A stretch of DNA of 64,000 nt from Trebonia sp963734665 (GTDB lineage Bacteria; Actinomycetota; Actinomycetes; Streptosporangiales; Streptosporangiaceae), in the NCBI GenBank assembly GCA_963734665.1, contig CAVTIR010000010.1, positions 372,001 to 436,000 on the forward strand, in the 5' to 3' direction. Under the pieces are notes generated by a model. The model saw nothing but the letters and a program-made list of their open reading frames with translations, made no database searches and was not told the origin of the DNA. Made by a program: the position numbers and the translations under genes. Shown here piece by piece: positions 23,159-31,479 of this stretch (within the stretch, counting starts at the first letter, position 1; each line of letters starts with the position of its first letter).

Positions 23159-23947
23159 ATGGCGAGGTCCGTTGACAATGGCGTGTACGAGCGGCTGGGC
23201 GGGTCATGGTGGGATGAGGCGAGCCTGCTGAACATCCTGCACGGCAGCATCACGCCGGGCCGGTTCGCCTACTTCCGTGAGGTGCTCACCGGGCACTTCG
23301 GTGCCGGGGTTGCCGGGCTGCGGGTGCTGGACATCGGCTGCGGCGGCGGGTTTCTCGCTGAGGAGTTCGCGGCCCTCGGCTGCCAGGTGACCGGGGTCGA
23401 CCCGTCGCCGGCGTCGGTCGGCGCGGCGCGTGCGCACGCGGCCGGGCGGGACCTGCGCATCGGCTATCGGGTCGGGGTCGGCGAGGAACTGCCGTTCCCG
23501 GACGCCGCTTTCGGCGTGGCCTGTTGCTGTGACGTACTGGAGCACGTGTCTGACCCGGACCGCGTGATCAGCGAGACAGCCCGGGTGCTCAAGCCCGGCG
23601 GACTGTACCTGTTCGATACCGTCAACCGCACCCTGAAGAGCAAGCTGCTCGCGGTCAAGGTGATGCAGGATTGGCGGCTGACCCGCCTTACCGACGTGGC
23701 GATCCACGACTGGGACATGTTCATCACGCCCGCCGAACTGGCCGGCATCCTGGAACGCCACGGGCTTGCCCCCGGCGAGATGACCGGCCTCGGGGCACGC
23801 GCCAGGCCCCTCGCCGTGCTCCGCAGCTATGCCAGCGCCCGGCTTGGGCGGATCACCTACGGGGAGCTCAGCCGGCGACTCGACGTGGGACAGGTAAGCA
23901 GCACAGCCGTCTCCTACATGGGCTTCGCCACCAAGACACAGCGGTAA
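23159..23947 (+). CDS. UbiG/UbiE-like class I SAM-dependent methyltransferase
   Basis: A 262-aa methyltransferase. Motif I is VLDIGCGGGFLAEE (about residues 56-69), the acidic strand-2 residue is in VTGVDPSP, motif II/III are VACCCDVLEHVSDP and RVLKPGGLYLFDTVN. The C-terminal part (LTRLTDVAIHDWDMFITPAEL) is like 3-demethylubiquinone/bifunctional UbiG relatives. ATG 23159 gives the normal N-terminus; an upstream GTG at 23135 has a Shine-Dalgarno too close to be used. It likely methylates a small molecule oxygen or carbon; substrate unknown. Confidence 0.8.
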   Translation: MARSVDNGVYERLGGSWWDEASLLNILHGSITPGRFAYFREVLTGHFGAGVAGLRVLDIGCGGGFLAEEFAALGCQVTGVDPSPASVGAARAHAAGRDLRIGYRVGVGEELPFPDAAFGVACCCDVLEHVSDPDRVISETARVLKPGGLYLFDTVNRTLKSKLLAVKVMQDWRLTRLTDVAIHDWDMFITPAELAGILERHGLAPGEMTGLGARARPLAVLRSYASARLGRITYGELSRRLDVGQVSSTAVSYMGFATKTQR

Positions 23948-24442
23948 CGATCCATCAAGGCGGCAGTTCCCGATTTCAGCGCTATGGACAACCGCATTAT
24001 GACCGGCAGCCCGTCGCGCACCCAGGATCGTTGTGACTGATGGTGGCGCAATGAATTTCCGTGAAAATAAGTTCCGGTGCGGACCTTGATATTGCTGGTG
24101 TTCTCCTGGCGGATTTTGCTGATGTGGTTGCAGAGGTTGTCTTCACGGCAGGTCCGTGCCCTCGGAGCGCCTGGTGATTGCAGCCCTCGCCGTTCGCCGG
24201 CAGACCTTGACTCGGCCGTGCGTGCGTTAACGAAGCCCTCGCTTCTCGGTGGGTCGATAGCCTTTTCTGCTGATGATGGAATTTCCCCTACATACCTTGA
24301 AATTTCTTCTTCAACACGAAGATTCCGGAGTATTTTAAGCGTCCAGACGGCGGGTGAATATTCGGGGAGCACGCATGGTCGGGGATGTGGCATCGCTGGT
24401 AGCGGAAATGATGTCGTGGGCGCGGATCGAGGGAGGATCACG
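23948..24442. other. 495-bp stretch, AT-richer than its surroundings, no gene recognised
   Basis: The sequence, especially 24240-24370, is less GC-rich than its neighbours and has no open frame with typical third-position GC. No RNA family or mobile element signature was recognised. Confidence 0.45.
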
Positions 24443-24643
24443 GTGAGCGGCGCCGGAATCGTGCTGATCGTCGCCGCCGTCGCCCTCATCGGCTGGTGGG
24501 TCGACGTGCAGCGCCGCCCGATCCGCCGCTGCCCGTCGTGCAAGGGCAGCAAGAGGAACTCGGGCAGCAGCCAGCGCTGGGGCACTTGCCGCCGGTGCGG
24601 CGGAAAGGGAGAGGTGCGCCGCCTCGGCGCGCCTAGTGAGTAA
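24443..24643 (+). CDS. Small membrane protein with a DnaJ-like zinc ribbon
   Basis: A 66-aa protein read from GTG 24443 with GGAGG at eight bases. It has an N-terminal hydrophobic helix (IVLIVAAVALIGWWV) and then a Cys4 cluster, CPSCKGS ... TCRRCGGKG, with the C-x2-C-G-x-G spacing of DnaJ zinc-finger modules. It is probably a membrane-anchored zinc-ribbon protein. Such short proteins are common hypothetical proteins in actinomycetes; no function is known to me. Confidence 0.7.
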   Translation: MSGAGIVLIVAAVALIGWWVDVQRRPIRRCPSCKGSKRNSGSSQRWGTCRRCGGKGEVRRLGAPSE

Positions 24644-24721
24644 CTGAGGTGCCCCGCCCGGCGACGGGGTGGGCGGCGCAGAGGGGTCAGTTACCGCCGT
24701 GCAAGGGCCTTGACCGGGACG

Positions 24722-25153
24722 CTAGAAGATCTTGTTGATGAGGTCGTCGCCGATCCCGAAGCCCGCGCCGGACACGATTGCGCGACCGAATCCGCCGCCG
24801 AGGAACTGCTGCAGCATGCCACCGGATCCCTGCTGATACTGGGGCTGCTGATAGCCAGGCTGCTGATACTGGGGCTGCTGGTAGCCGGGCTGCTGGTACT
24901 GGGGCTGTGCCATGGTCTGGACGTGGTTGTTCACCATCGAGTGGATGGACTGCAGCAGCAGCGACACCTGCCCCTGCTCTTGCTGCACTCCCAGCGTTAT
25001 CTCTTTCAGGTCGAGCATCCACTCGCGTGCGTTGGGGTCGCCCGCGGCGGCAGCGGCCTGCAGTTTGCTGGCCAGCCCTTGGATCTGCGCTGCGGTCTGC
25101 TGTGCCTGCTGCTGGAGCTGGGCGTAGTTCTGGTCTACGGTCTCGGGATCCAC
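24722..25153 (-). CDS. Gln-rich coiled-coil protein with a YQQP repeat
   Basis: A 143-aa protein. Residues 1 to about 80 are helical and Gln-rich (LQQQAQQTAAQIQGLASKLQ) and could form a coiled coil. Residues about 83-110 are a low-complexity array of YQQPxYQQPG units. The end (MLQQFLGGGFGRAIVSGAG) is Gly-rich and weakly hydrophobic. ATG 25153 is preceded by GGAGG. No catalytic motif is seen; a structural or membrane-associating role is possible but not shown. Confidence 0.65.
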   Translation of the reverse strand: MDPETVDQNYAQLQQQAQQTAAQIQGLASKLQAAAAAGDPNAREWMLDLKEITLGVQQEQGQVSLLLQSIHSMVNNHVQTMAQPQYQQPGYQQPQYQQPGYQQPQYQQGSGGMLQQFLGGGFGRAIVSGAGFGIGDDLINKIF

Positions 25154-25363
25154 GGGTCCTCCATCTGACGCGGCTTGACAGCGTTAGCGAAACTGATATT
25201 AGCCGCCCCACGTCGCAACGGCCGGTTACATGGGTTCTCATGATGTCGGTGCGAGCCGTCCAGGACGCCGGGCACTCGCACGACGTCCTGAGCCGCGGCC
25301 GAGCCCGGGTTGTCATAGCGCACGGCCGTTGCTAACCACAGTGAGCGCACCGATACTCGCTGT

Positions 25364-26185
25364 ATGCGATTTGTCCCGCTTTCTGATCATCCGAGCGACA
25401 TGCTGGCCGAAGCGCGTCGGCAGCGCGAGTCCGTGCAACGGCCGGCGGAAGAGCAGTACCGCCAGGAACTGGCCGCATATCAGCTGCGGATCGACCAGGC
25501 TCGCAGACTCCGCGACCAGGCGCGAAACCCGCTGTCGCGGCTGCGCTGGGGACTGACGGCATGGTGGCGGCGGCTCGCGCGGCCGCCCCGGCAGTCGGCG
25601 GCTCTCATCCCGTCGCACGACGAGGAGGCCATCAAGGGCGGGATCAAGGGCGAGCAGGAAGTCGCGGACGTACTGAACAGCGCGCTTGGCGACGACTGGA
25701 CCCTCGTCAAGGGATACCGCAACCGGCGCGGCGAGATCGACTACCTCCTGCTCGGTCCCGGTGGGCTGTTCGCGATCGAGGTCAAGTACGTCAACGGGAC
25801 GTTCACCATCACGCGGGACCGGTGGCGGTACGTCAGGTACGACAACTACGGGAACCACGTCGGCGACGGCCTCCTCCAGGACGCCCGCGGCCGGCCACCG
25901 AACGTGCAGCTCGTGGAGCCGCTCGCGATGCTTGAGCAGTTCCTTGCCAGCCGAGGGCACTCGGTAAAGATGCGCCCGGTGGTCCTGCTCAACCACCCCA
26001 AAGCCAGGGTCAGCCAAAGTGTCCCAGACGTCGGCGTCGAGGTCCTCACCTCGACCGGGCAGCTGCGCGATCTCGCCCGCGACTCGGAGGGGCAGATCGC
26101 CGCCAGGAAGCTTGCCGACATCGAGCGCCTGGTCATCCGCGACCACCACTTCTACGAAAGGCCCGTAGAAAAGCCAGCCAAGTAA
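25364..26185 (+). CDS. NERD-domain (nuclease-related) protein
   Basis: A 273-aa protein. Residues about 1-70 are a basic, helical, Arg/Gln-rich N-terminus. A NERD domain follows from about 90: KGEQEVADVLNS is the usual G-E-x-x-V helix and EIDYLLLGPGGLFAIEVKYV carries the D ... E-x-K residues of a PD-(D/E)xK-type active site. NERD proteins are linked to DNA processing, but the biochemical role of stand-alone members is poorly known. It lies alone on the plus strand before an ABC exporter pair. Confidence 0.8.
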   Translation: MRFVPLSDHPSDMLAEARRQRESVQRPAEEQYRQELAAYQLRIDQARRLRDQARNPLSRLRWGLTAWWRRLARPPRQSAALIPSHDEEAIKGGIKGEQEVADVLNSALGDDWTLVKGYRNRRGEIDYLLLGPGGLFAIEVKYVNGTFTITRDRWRYVRYDNYGNHVGDGLLQDARGRPPNVQLVEPLAMLEQFLASRGHSVKMRPVVLLNHPKARVSQSVPDVGVEVLTSTGQLRDLARDSEGQIAARKLADIERLVIRDHHFYERPVEKPAK

Positions 26186-26257
26186 GACATTTAGGTTGCT
26201 GATAACCGGCTGAGAACGTTTCGCGCTCGCGTGTACCCGGTTTGTAAGGTTCCGGGC

Positions 26258-27253
26258 ATGACAGTGACTCAGGCGATGCGGGGGACTGGAGAGGCGCCAG
26301 GCGTCCAGCTTGCCGTATCGACGACAGGCCTCACGAAGCGCTTCGGCGACCGCACCGTCGTGGACCAGGTTAACCTCGCCATCCCGGCGGGCTCGGTCTG
26401 CGGTTTCGTAGGTCCGAACGGGGCCGGCAAGACCACCACGATCCGGATGCTCCTCGGCCTCATCCGCCCCACGGCAGGCGGCGGTTCCATCCTCGGCGGC
26501 AGCCTCACGGACCCCGCCTCTTACCTGCGCAAGGTCGGGGCGCTCATCGAGGCCCCCGCGTTCTACCCCCAGCTGAGCGGCCGTGACAACCTCAAGGCAC
26601 TCGCCCGCCTCGGCCAGCTGAACGTCGCCGCAGTCGAGCCGGCCCTGGCCCGCGCCGGCCTGACCGCCCGCGCCGGTGACAAGTACCGCTCGTACTCGCT
26701 CGGGATGAAGCAGCGCCTCGGCATCGCGGCGGCCCTGCTGCCCGGCCCGGAGCTGCTGATCCTCGACGAGCCGACGAACGGACTCGACCCGGCGGGCATC
26801 GTCGAGATGCGGGGCCTGATCCGGTCGTTCGCCGACGACGGGATGACGGTCCTGGTGTCGAGCCACCTGATCTCGGAGATCGAGCAGATCTGCGACTACG
26901 TGGTCATGATCAGGGCTGGCCGGCTCGTGCACCAGGGCAGCGTCGCGGACCTCAGGGCGACGCAGCAGAGCGACGTCATCGTCGCCCCCGAACATGACGG
27001 CGACCGCGAGCAGCTCGCTAAGGTCCTCGAGGCGGCCGGCTGCACAGTCACTGCAAGGCCAGCGGAAAACACCGTCCTGGTTGAGACGGCAGGCCTCAGC
27101 GCCGCGGACCTGAACCGGCTCGCCGCGAGCAACGGCATCACGCTCCGCCAGCTCAACGAGCAGACCCGGAGCCTGGAGCGGGCGTTCTTCGCACTGACTG
27201 GTACCGATGACGCCGGACTCCGTCCCGGCCAGGAGATGGGAGCGATCAAGTGA
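26258..27253 (+). CDS. ABC transporter ATP-binding protein (DrrA/CcmA type)
   Basis: A 331-aa stand-alone ATPase. Walker A GPNGAGKTTT, signature YSLGMKQRLGIA, Walker B LLILDEPTNGLDP and the H-loop VSSHLISEIEQ are intact; the last 90 residues are the C-terminal regulatory extension common in the drug/antibiotic (BcrA/DrrA) family. ATG 26258 is preceded by TAAGGT seven bases upstream, so a leaderless transcript is possible. It overlaps the permease start by 4 bp (GTGA), indicating a two-gene exporter operon. The exported substrate is unknown. Confidence 0.9.
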   Translation: MTVTQAMRGTGEAPGVQLAVSTTGLTKRFGDRTVVDQVNLAIPAGSVCGFVGPNGAGKTTTIRMLLGLIRPTAGGGSILGGSLTDPASYLRKVGALIEAPAFYPQLSGRDNLKALARLGQLNVAAVEPALARAGLTARAGDKYRSYSLGMKQRLGIAAALLPGPELLILDEPTNGLDPAGIVEMRGLIRSFADDGMTVLVSSHLISEIEQICDYVVMIRAGRLVHQGSVADLRATQQSDVIVAPEHDGDREQLAKVLEAAGCTVTARPAENTVLVETAGLSAADLNRLAASNGITLRQLNEQTRSLERAFFALTGTDDAGLRPGQEMGAIK

Positions 27254-28035
27254 CCTGGGCAGCGTTCACAAGCGAATGGACGAAGCTGAAGCGCAAGACG
27301 CTGCTGCTGTCCACCTTCCTCGGCCTCGCGGTGGCGGCCTCCATTTTCGTGATCCTGATCTTCAGCCAGGCACAGGCCACCGGGTCCGGCGGCGGCCTGC
27401 CGTCGCTGCAGCAGCTCGCCCGGCCGAACGGCCTGATCGTCGGCGTCGACAGGGCGACGATGCTGCTCGGCATCGTGGCCTTCGGCATCGCCGCCTCGCA
27501 GACGGCAAGTGAGTACAGCCTCGGCACGCTCCGCCAGCTGCTGGTCCGCCAGCCGCGCCGCGTCACGCTGCTGGTCGGCAAGATGCTCGGCGTGATCACC
27601 TTCCTGCTGCTGGCTTTCGTCTTCGCCGCTGTCGTCGCCTTCGTCGTCGCCGTGGTCGCGATGCATGCCCGTCACGGCTCGACAACCGCCTGGTTCAACG
27701 GCACGGGCATGACCGACCTGTTCCGCGCGCTGGGGAACATCAGCCTGGCTGTAATCGGGTATTCCATCCTCGGCCTCGTCATCGGCCTGTTCGTGCGCTC
27801 GGCGGTCTTCGCGGTCATCCTTGGCTTCGCCTGGATGATCGCCGTCGAGAACATCATCACCCGTATCGTGCCTAGCACCGAGAAGTGGCTGCCCGGCATG
27901 GCGCTCGAGGCGGTCGCGACCGGCGGCGGGGAGGGCGTGAACTACTCCCACGGGATACTCGTCGCCGCCGTCTACCTGGTCGTCGCTATCGTCGCCGCCG
28001 CGCTCATCTTCGCGCGCCGGGACGTGACCGCTTAA
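27250..28035 (+). CDS. ABC-2-type transporter permease
   Basis: A 261-aa integral membrane protein with about six hydrophobic segments, starting at GTG 27250 within the ATPase stop. The N-terminal FTSEWTKLKRKTLLL and the segment ASEYSLGTLRQLLVRQPRR, described only in part here, match ABC-2 permeases in which the coupling region follows TM2. It pairs with the ATPase upstream to form an exporter. Confidence 0.88.
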   Translation: MTWAAFTSEWTKLKRKTLLLSTFLGLAVAASIFVILIFSQAQATGSGGGLPSLQQLARPNGLIVGVDRATMLLGIVAFGIAASQTASEYSLGTLRQLLVRQPRRVTLLVGKMLGVITFLLLAFVFAAVVAFVVAVVAMHARHGSTTAWFNGTGMTDLFRALGNISLAVIGYSILGLVIGLFVRSAVFAVILGFAWMIAVENIITRIVPSTEKWLPGMALEAVATGGGEGVNYSHGILVAAVYLVVAIVAAALIFARRDVTA

Positions 28036-28256
28036 AAGTCAAACCTGCGAAGTCAACATCGGTCGGAACGGATTCGTGCTTCGCGCGTCCAGCCGACTTC
28101 TCCTCACTGCCCGCGATACCGGGACTGCCTGAGAATAGGTCTGAGACACCGGTCTGAGATACTGACGAGTAACATCAGCGGGTGTGGCCCGCGGTTGCAT
28201 CCCGTGAGCGCATCAGGGGCAAGACTTTAGAGCGTCAAGGGCAGTGAGGAGCAGTT

Positions 28257-29414
28257 ATGCGTCGTACCGTGTTCAACGAGGACCACGAGGCCTTCAGGGA
28301 GACCCTGCGGGGCTTCATCCAGGCCGAAGTCGTGCCGGTCTACCCGGAGTGGTACGCCGCTGGTGTGGTGCCGCGCGAGTTCTACTACAAGCTGGCGGGC
28401 CTCGGCCTGTTCGGCATCGAGGTGCCCGAGGAGTACGGCGGCGCGGGAGTCAAGTCCTTCAAGTACAACGCGATCGAGTCAGAGGAACTCGCCCTGGCGG
28501 GCGTGAGCTTCGGCGGTTCCAGTGTCCACACCGCACTGTGCCTGCCCTACCTGCTCAAGCTCGCGACCGACGCGCAGAAAGAGCGCTGGCTGCCGCCGTT
28601 CATCGCGGGCGACATGATGTTCGCGATCGCGATGACCGAGCCCGGCACTGGCTCGGACCTGGCCGGCATGCGAACGACGGCCAAGCTGTCGCAGGACGGT
28701 AGCCACTACGTGCTCAACGGCGCCAAGACGTTCATCACCGGCGGTGTGCACGCCGACCGGATGATCGTCTGCGCCCGCACGGCACCGCAGAAGGAGGACG
28801 ACCGCCGCTACGGCATCTCCCTGCTCGTCGTCGATACCAAGCTCGAGGGCTATACCGTCGGCCGCAAGCTCGACAAGCTCGGCCTGCGCGTCTCCGACAC
28901 CGCGGAACTCGCCTTCAATGACGTCAAGGTGCCAGCCGAGGACCTGCTGGGTGAGGAGCACAAGGGCTTCTCCTACCTGGGCCAGAACCTCCCGCAGGAG
29001 CGGCTCGCCATCGCCTACGGCGCCTACGCCCAGGCCGCCGCCGCGGTGGAGTTCGCCAAGCGGTACACCCAGGAGCGGCATGTCTTCGGCAAGGCCGTCG
29101 CCTCGTTCCAGAACACGAAGTTCGAGCTGGCCGCCTGCAAGGCCGAGGTGGACGCCGCCCAGGCGGTCGCGGACCGGGCACTGGAAGCGCACGACGCCGG
29201 CGAGCTGACCCCCGCCGAGGCCGCGTCCGCCAAGCTGTTCTGCACCGAGCTGGCCAGCCGGGTGATCGACCGGTGCCTGCAGCTGCACGGCGGCTACGGC
29301 TACATCAACGAGTACCCGATCGCCAGGCTGTACGCCGATAACCGGGTCAACCGCATCTACGGCGGCACGTCCGAGGTGATGAAGACCATCATCGCCAAGG
29401 ACATGGGCCTATAG
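28257..29414 (+). CDS. Acyl-CoA dehydrogenase
   Basis: A 385-aa FAD enzyme of the acyl-CoA dehydrogenase family, which introduces an alpha,beta double bond into acyl-CoA. Seen are EEYGGAGV, the FAD/substrate motif AMTEPGTGSDLAGM (about 124-137), GAKTFITGG, and the C-terminal QLHGGYGY ... RIYGGTSEVMK with the catalytic Glu in GGTSE. GAGGAG lies six bases before ATG 28257. It stands alone; a short tandem duplication and a VOC-gene remnant follow directly after the stop. Confidence 0.92.
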   Translation: MRRTVFNEDHEAFRETLRGFIQAEVVPVYPEWYAAGVVPREFYYKLAGLGLFGIEVPEEYGGAGVKSFKYNAIESEELALAGVSFGGSSVHTALCLPYLLKLATDAQKERWLPPFIAGDMMFAIAMTEPGTGSDLAGMRTTAKLSQDGSHYVLNGAKTFITGGVHADRMIVCARTAPQKEDDRRYGISLLVVDTKLEGYTVGRKLDKLGLRVSDTAELAFNDVKVPAEDLLGEEHKGFSYLGQNLPQERLAIAYGAYAQAAAAVEFAKRYTQERHVFGKAVASFQNTKFELAACKAEVDAAQAVADRALEAHDAGELTPAEAASAKLFCTELASRVIDRCLQLHGGYGYINEYPIARLYADNRVNRIYGGTSEVMKTIIAKDMGL

Positions 29415-29450
29415 ATCGGCGGTATGCCGGTAGATCGGCGGTATGCCCGG
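29412..29450 (+). repeat. 19-20-bp tandem duplication at the acyl-CoA dehydrogenase stop
   Basis: TAGATCGGCGGTATGCCGG (29412-29430) is followed at once by TAGATCGGCGGTATGCCCGG. The first copy begins with the stop codon of the upstream gene; the second contains the ATG of the VOC remnant. Confidence 0.7.
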
Positions 29451-29559
29451 ACGGGCTAAGACCGACTGGGCTGGCGTGTGCCTGGACGTGCCCAATCCCC
29501 GGGCGCTCGCCGACTTCGACGACGTCAATGAGGCCGTTGCTGCCGCGCCCTTGAGCTAG
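29443..29559 (+). pseudogene. Remnant of a glyoxalase/VOC-family gene
   Basis: A 38-codon frame (ATG 29443, TAG 29557-29559) reads MPGRAKTDWAGVCLDVPNPR and then ALADFDDVNEAVAAAPLS. V-C-L-D-V-P-x-P-R-A-L-A-D-F is a typical first strand and helix of VOC proteins, in which the text normally continues Y-x-x-L-L-G. Here it jumps to D-D-V-x-E-A-V-A, which is typical of the next metal-site repeat. The middle is missing, so this looks like an internal deletion product. Confidence 0.55.
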
Positions 29560-29653
29560 GTGTGACGCTGGCAGTGATGACTCCATGGCGTGACCGTTAC
29601 ATGCGTCTAACTTTTACGGATTTTCACGCAATTGCACGTTATGGTCTTGCATC

Positions 29654-30472
29654 ATGTATGACGGGCGCATCATCGACACGCACACCCATCCGATGCTCGA
29701 TCCGGAAAGCCAAATCGTCGCCGAGCCCCACCCGCCAGAGGCTTACCGTGCGTTGGTTGAGAACTCCCAGGTCCGCCGTGCCGCCGCGATAACGATCGCT
29801 CATCACGATGACCTGGACAGGACCCGTGCCCGCAACGACGCCATCATGAAGCTCGCCCATGACTCGGGCGGTTTCTTCTACCCCGTCTGCTCGGTCCACC
29901 CGGCCGACGGCCTGGCCGCCCTCGGAGAGATCGACCGCGTCGCCGCCGCGGGTGCTGCCTGGCTCAAGCTGCACCCGAACACGCAGCACTTCGACGTTGC
30001 CGATCCCGCGGTCGTAAAGGTGGTCCGCAAGGCTGCCGAGCACGGCCTGCCCGTCCTGTTCGACGCTTACTCGCCGTGGGACGCGAACCAGCCGGGCAAG
30101 TTCGTGAACCTCGCGACCGCCGTGCCCGAGTCCAGGCTGATCCTCGCCCACGCGCACGGCCCCGGCTTCGCGCAGTTGCTTGTCTACGACATACTCGCCC
30201 GCTACCCGTGGTGGGGGCGGAACGTGTGGATCGACATCTCGGTCACTGGCCCGATGCTGGCAGGCGGCCCGTTCGCCGAGCAGTTCACCGCCGTGCTGCG
30301 CAAGGTGGGTACCGACCGCGTGGTATTCGGCAGCGACTACCCGGTCGACGATCCGCTGACCGCCATCCGCGCCGTCGACGAACTCGGCTTCACGGATAAG
30401 GAGCAGGCGGCGATCATGCACGACAACGCCGCCGCGCTGCTCAGCGATGAGCCGCCCGAGGACAAGCGGTAG
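29654..30472 (+). CDS. Amidohydrolase-2-family metal-dependent hydrolase
   Basis: A 272-aa TIM-barrel protein. The first metal motif is IDTHTHPM at residues 8-15, LKLHPNTQHF at about 109 supplies the next strand, LAHAHGPGFAQLL holds the His of strand 5, and VVFGSDYPVDDPL near residue 230 supplies the final Asp. These match the amidohydrolase_2 group (decarboxylases and lactonases such as ACMSD relatives). ATG 29654 directly starts the barrel. No substrate is indicated; genes on either side are unrelated. Confidence 0.85.
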   Translation: MYDGRIIDTHTHPMLDPESQIVAEPHPPEAYRALVENSQVRRAAAITIAHHDDLDRTRARNDAIMKLAHDSGGFFYPVCSVHPADGLAALGEIDRVAAAGAAWLKLHPNTQHFDVADPAVVKVVRKAAEHGLPVLFDAYSPWDANQPGKFVNLATAVPESRLILAHAHGPGFAQLLVYDILARYPWWGRNVWIDISVTGPMLAGGPFAEQFTAVLRKVGTDRVVFGSDYPVDDPLTAIRAVDELGFTDKEQAAIMHDNAAALLSDEPPEDKR

Positions 30473-30607
30473 GGGCGGCGACCACCAGCAGCGCGCGGGT
30501 GTTGAAGCTTGCCGCGGGTACCCGGAAGGCATCGGGTGCGAGAACCGGGTTTCGGTCAGGCGCATGTCATGGACCGGCCGCGGCGGCGCGGGGTAGCGTC
30601 TTAATTC

Positions 30608-31000
30608 GTGCAGACCTTCGATGACGTAGCTCGCCTGGCCGCCGAACTGCCCGAGGTGACCGAGGGCGAGGAGAAGCACCACGGCCACCGCGTCTGGCAG
30701 GTGGCGGGCAAGACATTCGCCTGGGAGCGCCCGTTCAGTAAGGCCGATATCAAGCGCTACGGCGACCAGCAGCCGCCGCAGGGCCCGATCCTCGGGGTCC
30801 GCACCGCCGACCTGGCGGAAAAGGAGGCGATCCTCTCCGGCGGCACGGCCGCCTTTTTCACCATCCAGCACTTCGACGGCTTCAGCGCCTACCTGGTCCA
30901 GTTGGACGAGGTCACGGCGCAAGACCTCAGGGAAGCCCTCGTCGACGGGTGGCTGGCGGTCGCGCCGGCGACCGTCGCCGAAAGTTACCTGAACAGGTAG
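30608..31000 (+). CDS. MmcQ/YjbR-family protein
   Basis: A 130-aa protein from GTG 30608. It has the family layout: an N-terminal helix with LAAELPEVTEGEEKHHGHRVWQ described in part, F-A-W-E-R-P, L-G-V-R-T and the C-terminal helix LREALVDGWLAVAPATVAESYL. The YjbR/MmcQ fold resembles CyaY; members are often labelled DNA-binding but have no settled function. Confidence 0.75.
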   Translation: MQTFDDVARLAAELPEVTEGEEKHHGHRVWQVAGKTFAWERPFSKADIKRYGDQQPPQGPILGVRTADLAEKEAILSGGTAAFFTIQHFDGFSAYLVQLDEVTAQDLREALVDGWLAVAPATVAESYLNR

Positions 31001-31023
31001 TCCGAACGAAAGCAGCCTGGTCC

Positions 31024-31405
31024 CGCTCGCCCCCGCGCGCTGTGCTTTCCCGCTCGCCGCCGCGCGCTCGGGGCTGTGCTTTCCCGCTCGCCGCCGCGCG
31101 CTCGGGACCCCTGTCCTTCCCTCGTCGCTCAGTCGCTCGTTCCTCGCTCCCTCGTTCCTCAGTCCAGGACAGGGGCGCGCGCTTTGGCTCGCGGGGGAGG
31201 TCCTTCGCTCGTCGCTCGGTTCCCCCCGCTCGCCTCCGGGCGCTCGGGACCCCTGTCCTTCCCTCGTCACTCAGTCGCTCGTTCCTCGCTCCCTCCCTCC
31301 TCAGTCCAGGACAGGGGCGCGCCCTTTGGCTCGCGGGGCCCTCGTTCCTCGCTCCCTCGTTCCTCAGTCCAGGACAGGGGCGCGCGCTTTGGCTCGCGGG
31401 GAGGT
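31024..31405. repeat. Local repeat array with 10-bp inverted arms
   Basis: A unit that runs from CTCGTTCCTCGCTCCCT through AGTCCAGGACAGGGGCGCG to TTTGGCTCGCGGGG occurs three times, ending near 31195, 31338 and 31401. CCCCTGTCCT (31108-31117, 31250-31259) is the exact complement of AGGACAGGGG (31166-31175, 31308-31317, 31371-31380); the third unit lacks its left arm. Preceding copies of CGCTCGCCGCCGCGCGCTCGGG form a second short repeat. Open frames through it are Arg/Ser-rich low complexity and are not accepted as genes. It separates two same-strand genes. Confidence 0.75.
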
Positions 31406-31479
31406 TCCCGCGCGTCTTGGAGTGTCCGAATAATGAGACAAGGTTGCTCATCATTCAAGACTGTCTCTAGAGTAGCGAT

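Noticed and set aside
25313..26995. 560-codon open frame on the minus strand
   Set aside because: It lies antisense to the NERD-domain gene and the ABC ATPase gene, whose motifs are intact; the frame has no recognisable domain and is a GC-rich shadow.
31024..31405. CRISPR array
   Set aside because: Units are not short, regular repeats with unique spacers; the whole unit is repeated and no cas gene is near.
30927..31454. Minus-strand frame through the repeat array, Arg/Glu/Ser-rich
   Set aside because: Its protein is an artefact of the repeat units (recurring S-E-E-R-A and P-L-S-W-T-E-E text) with no other support.
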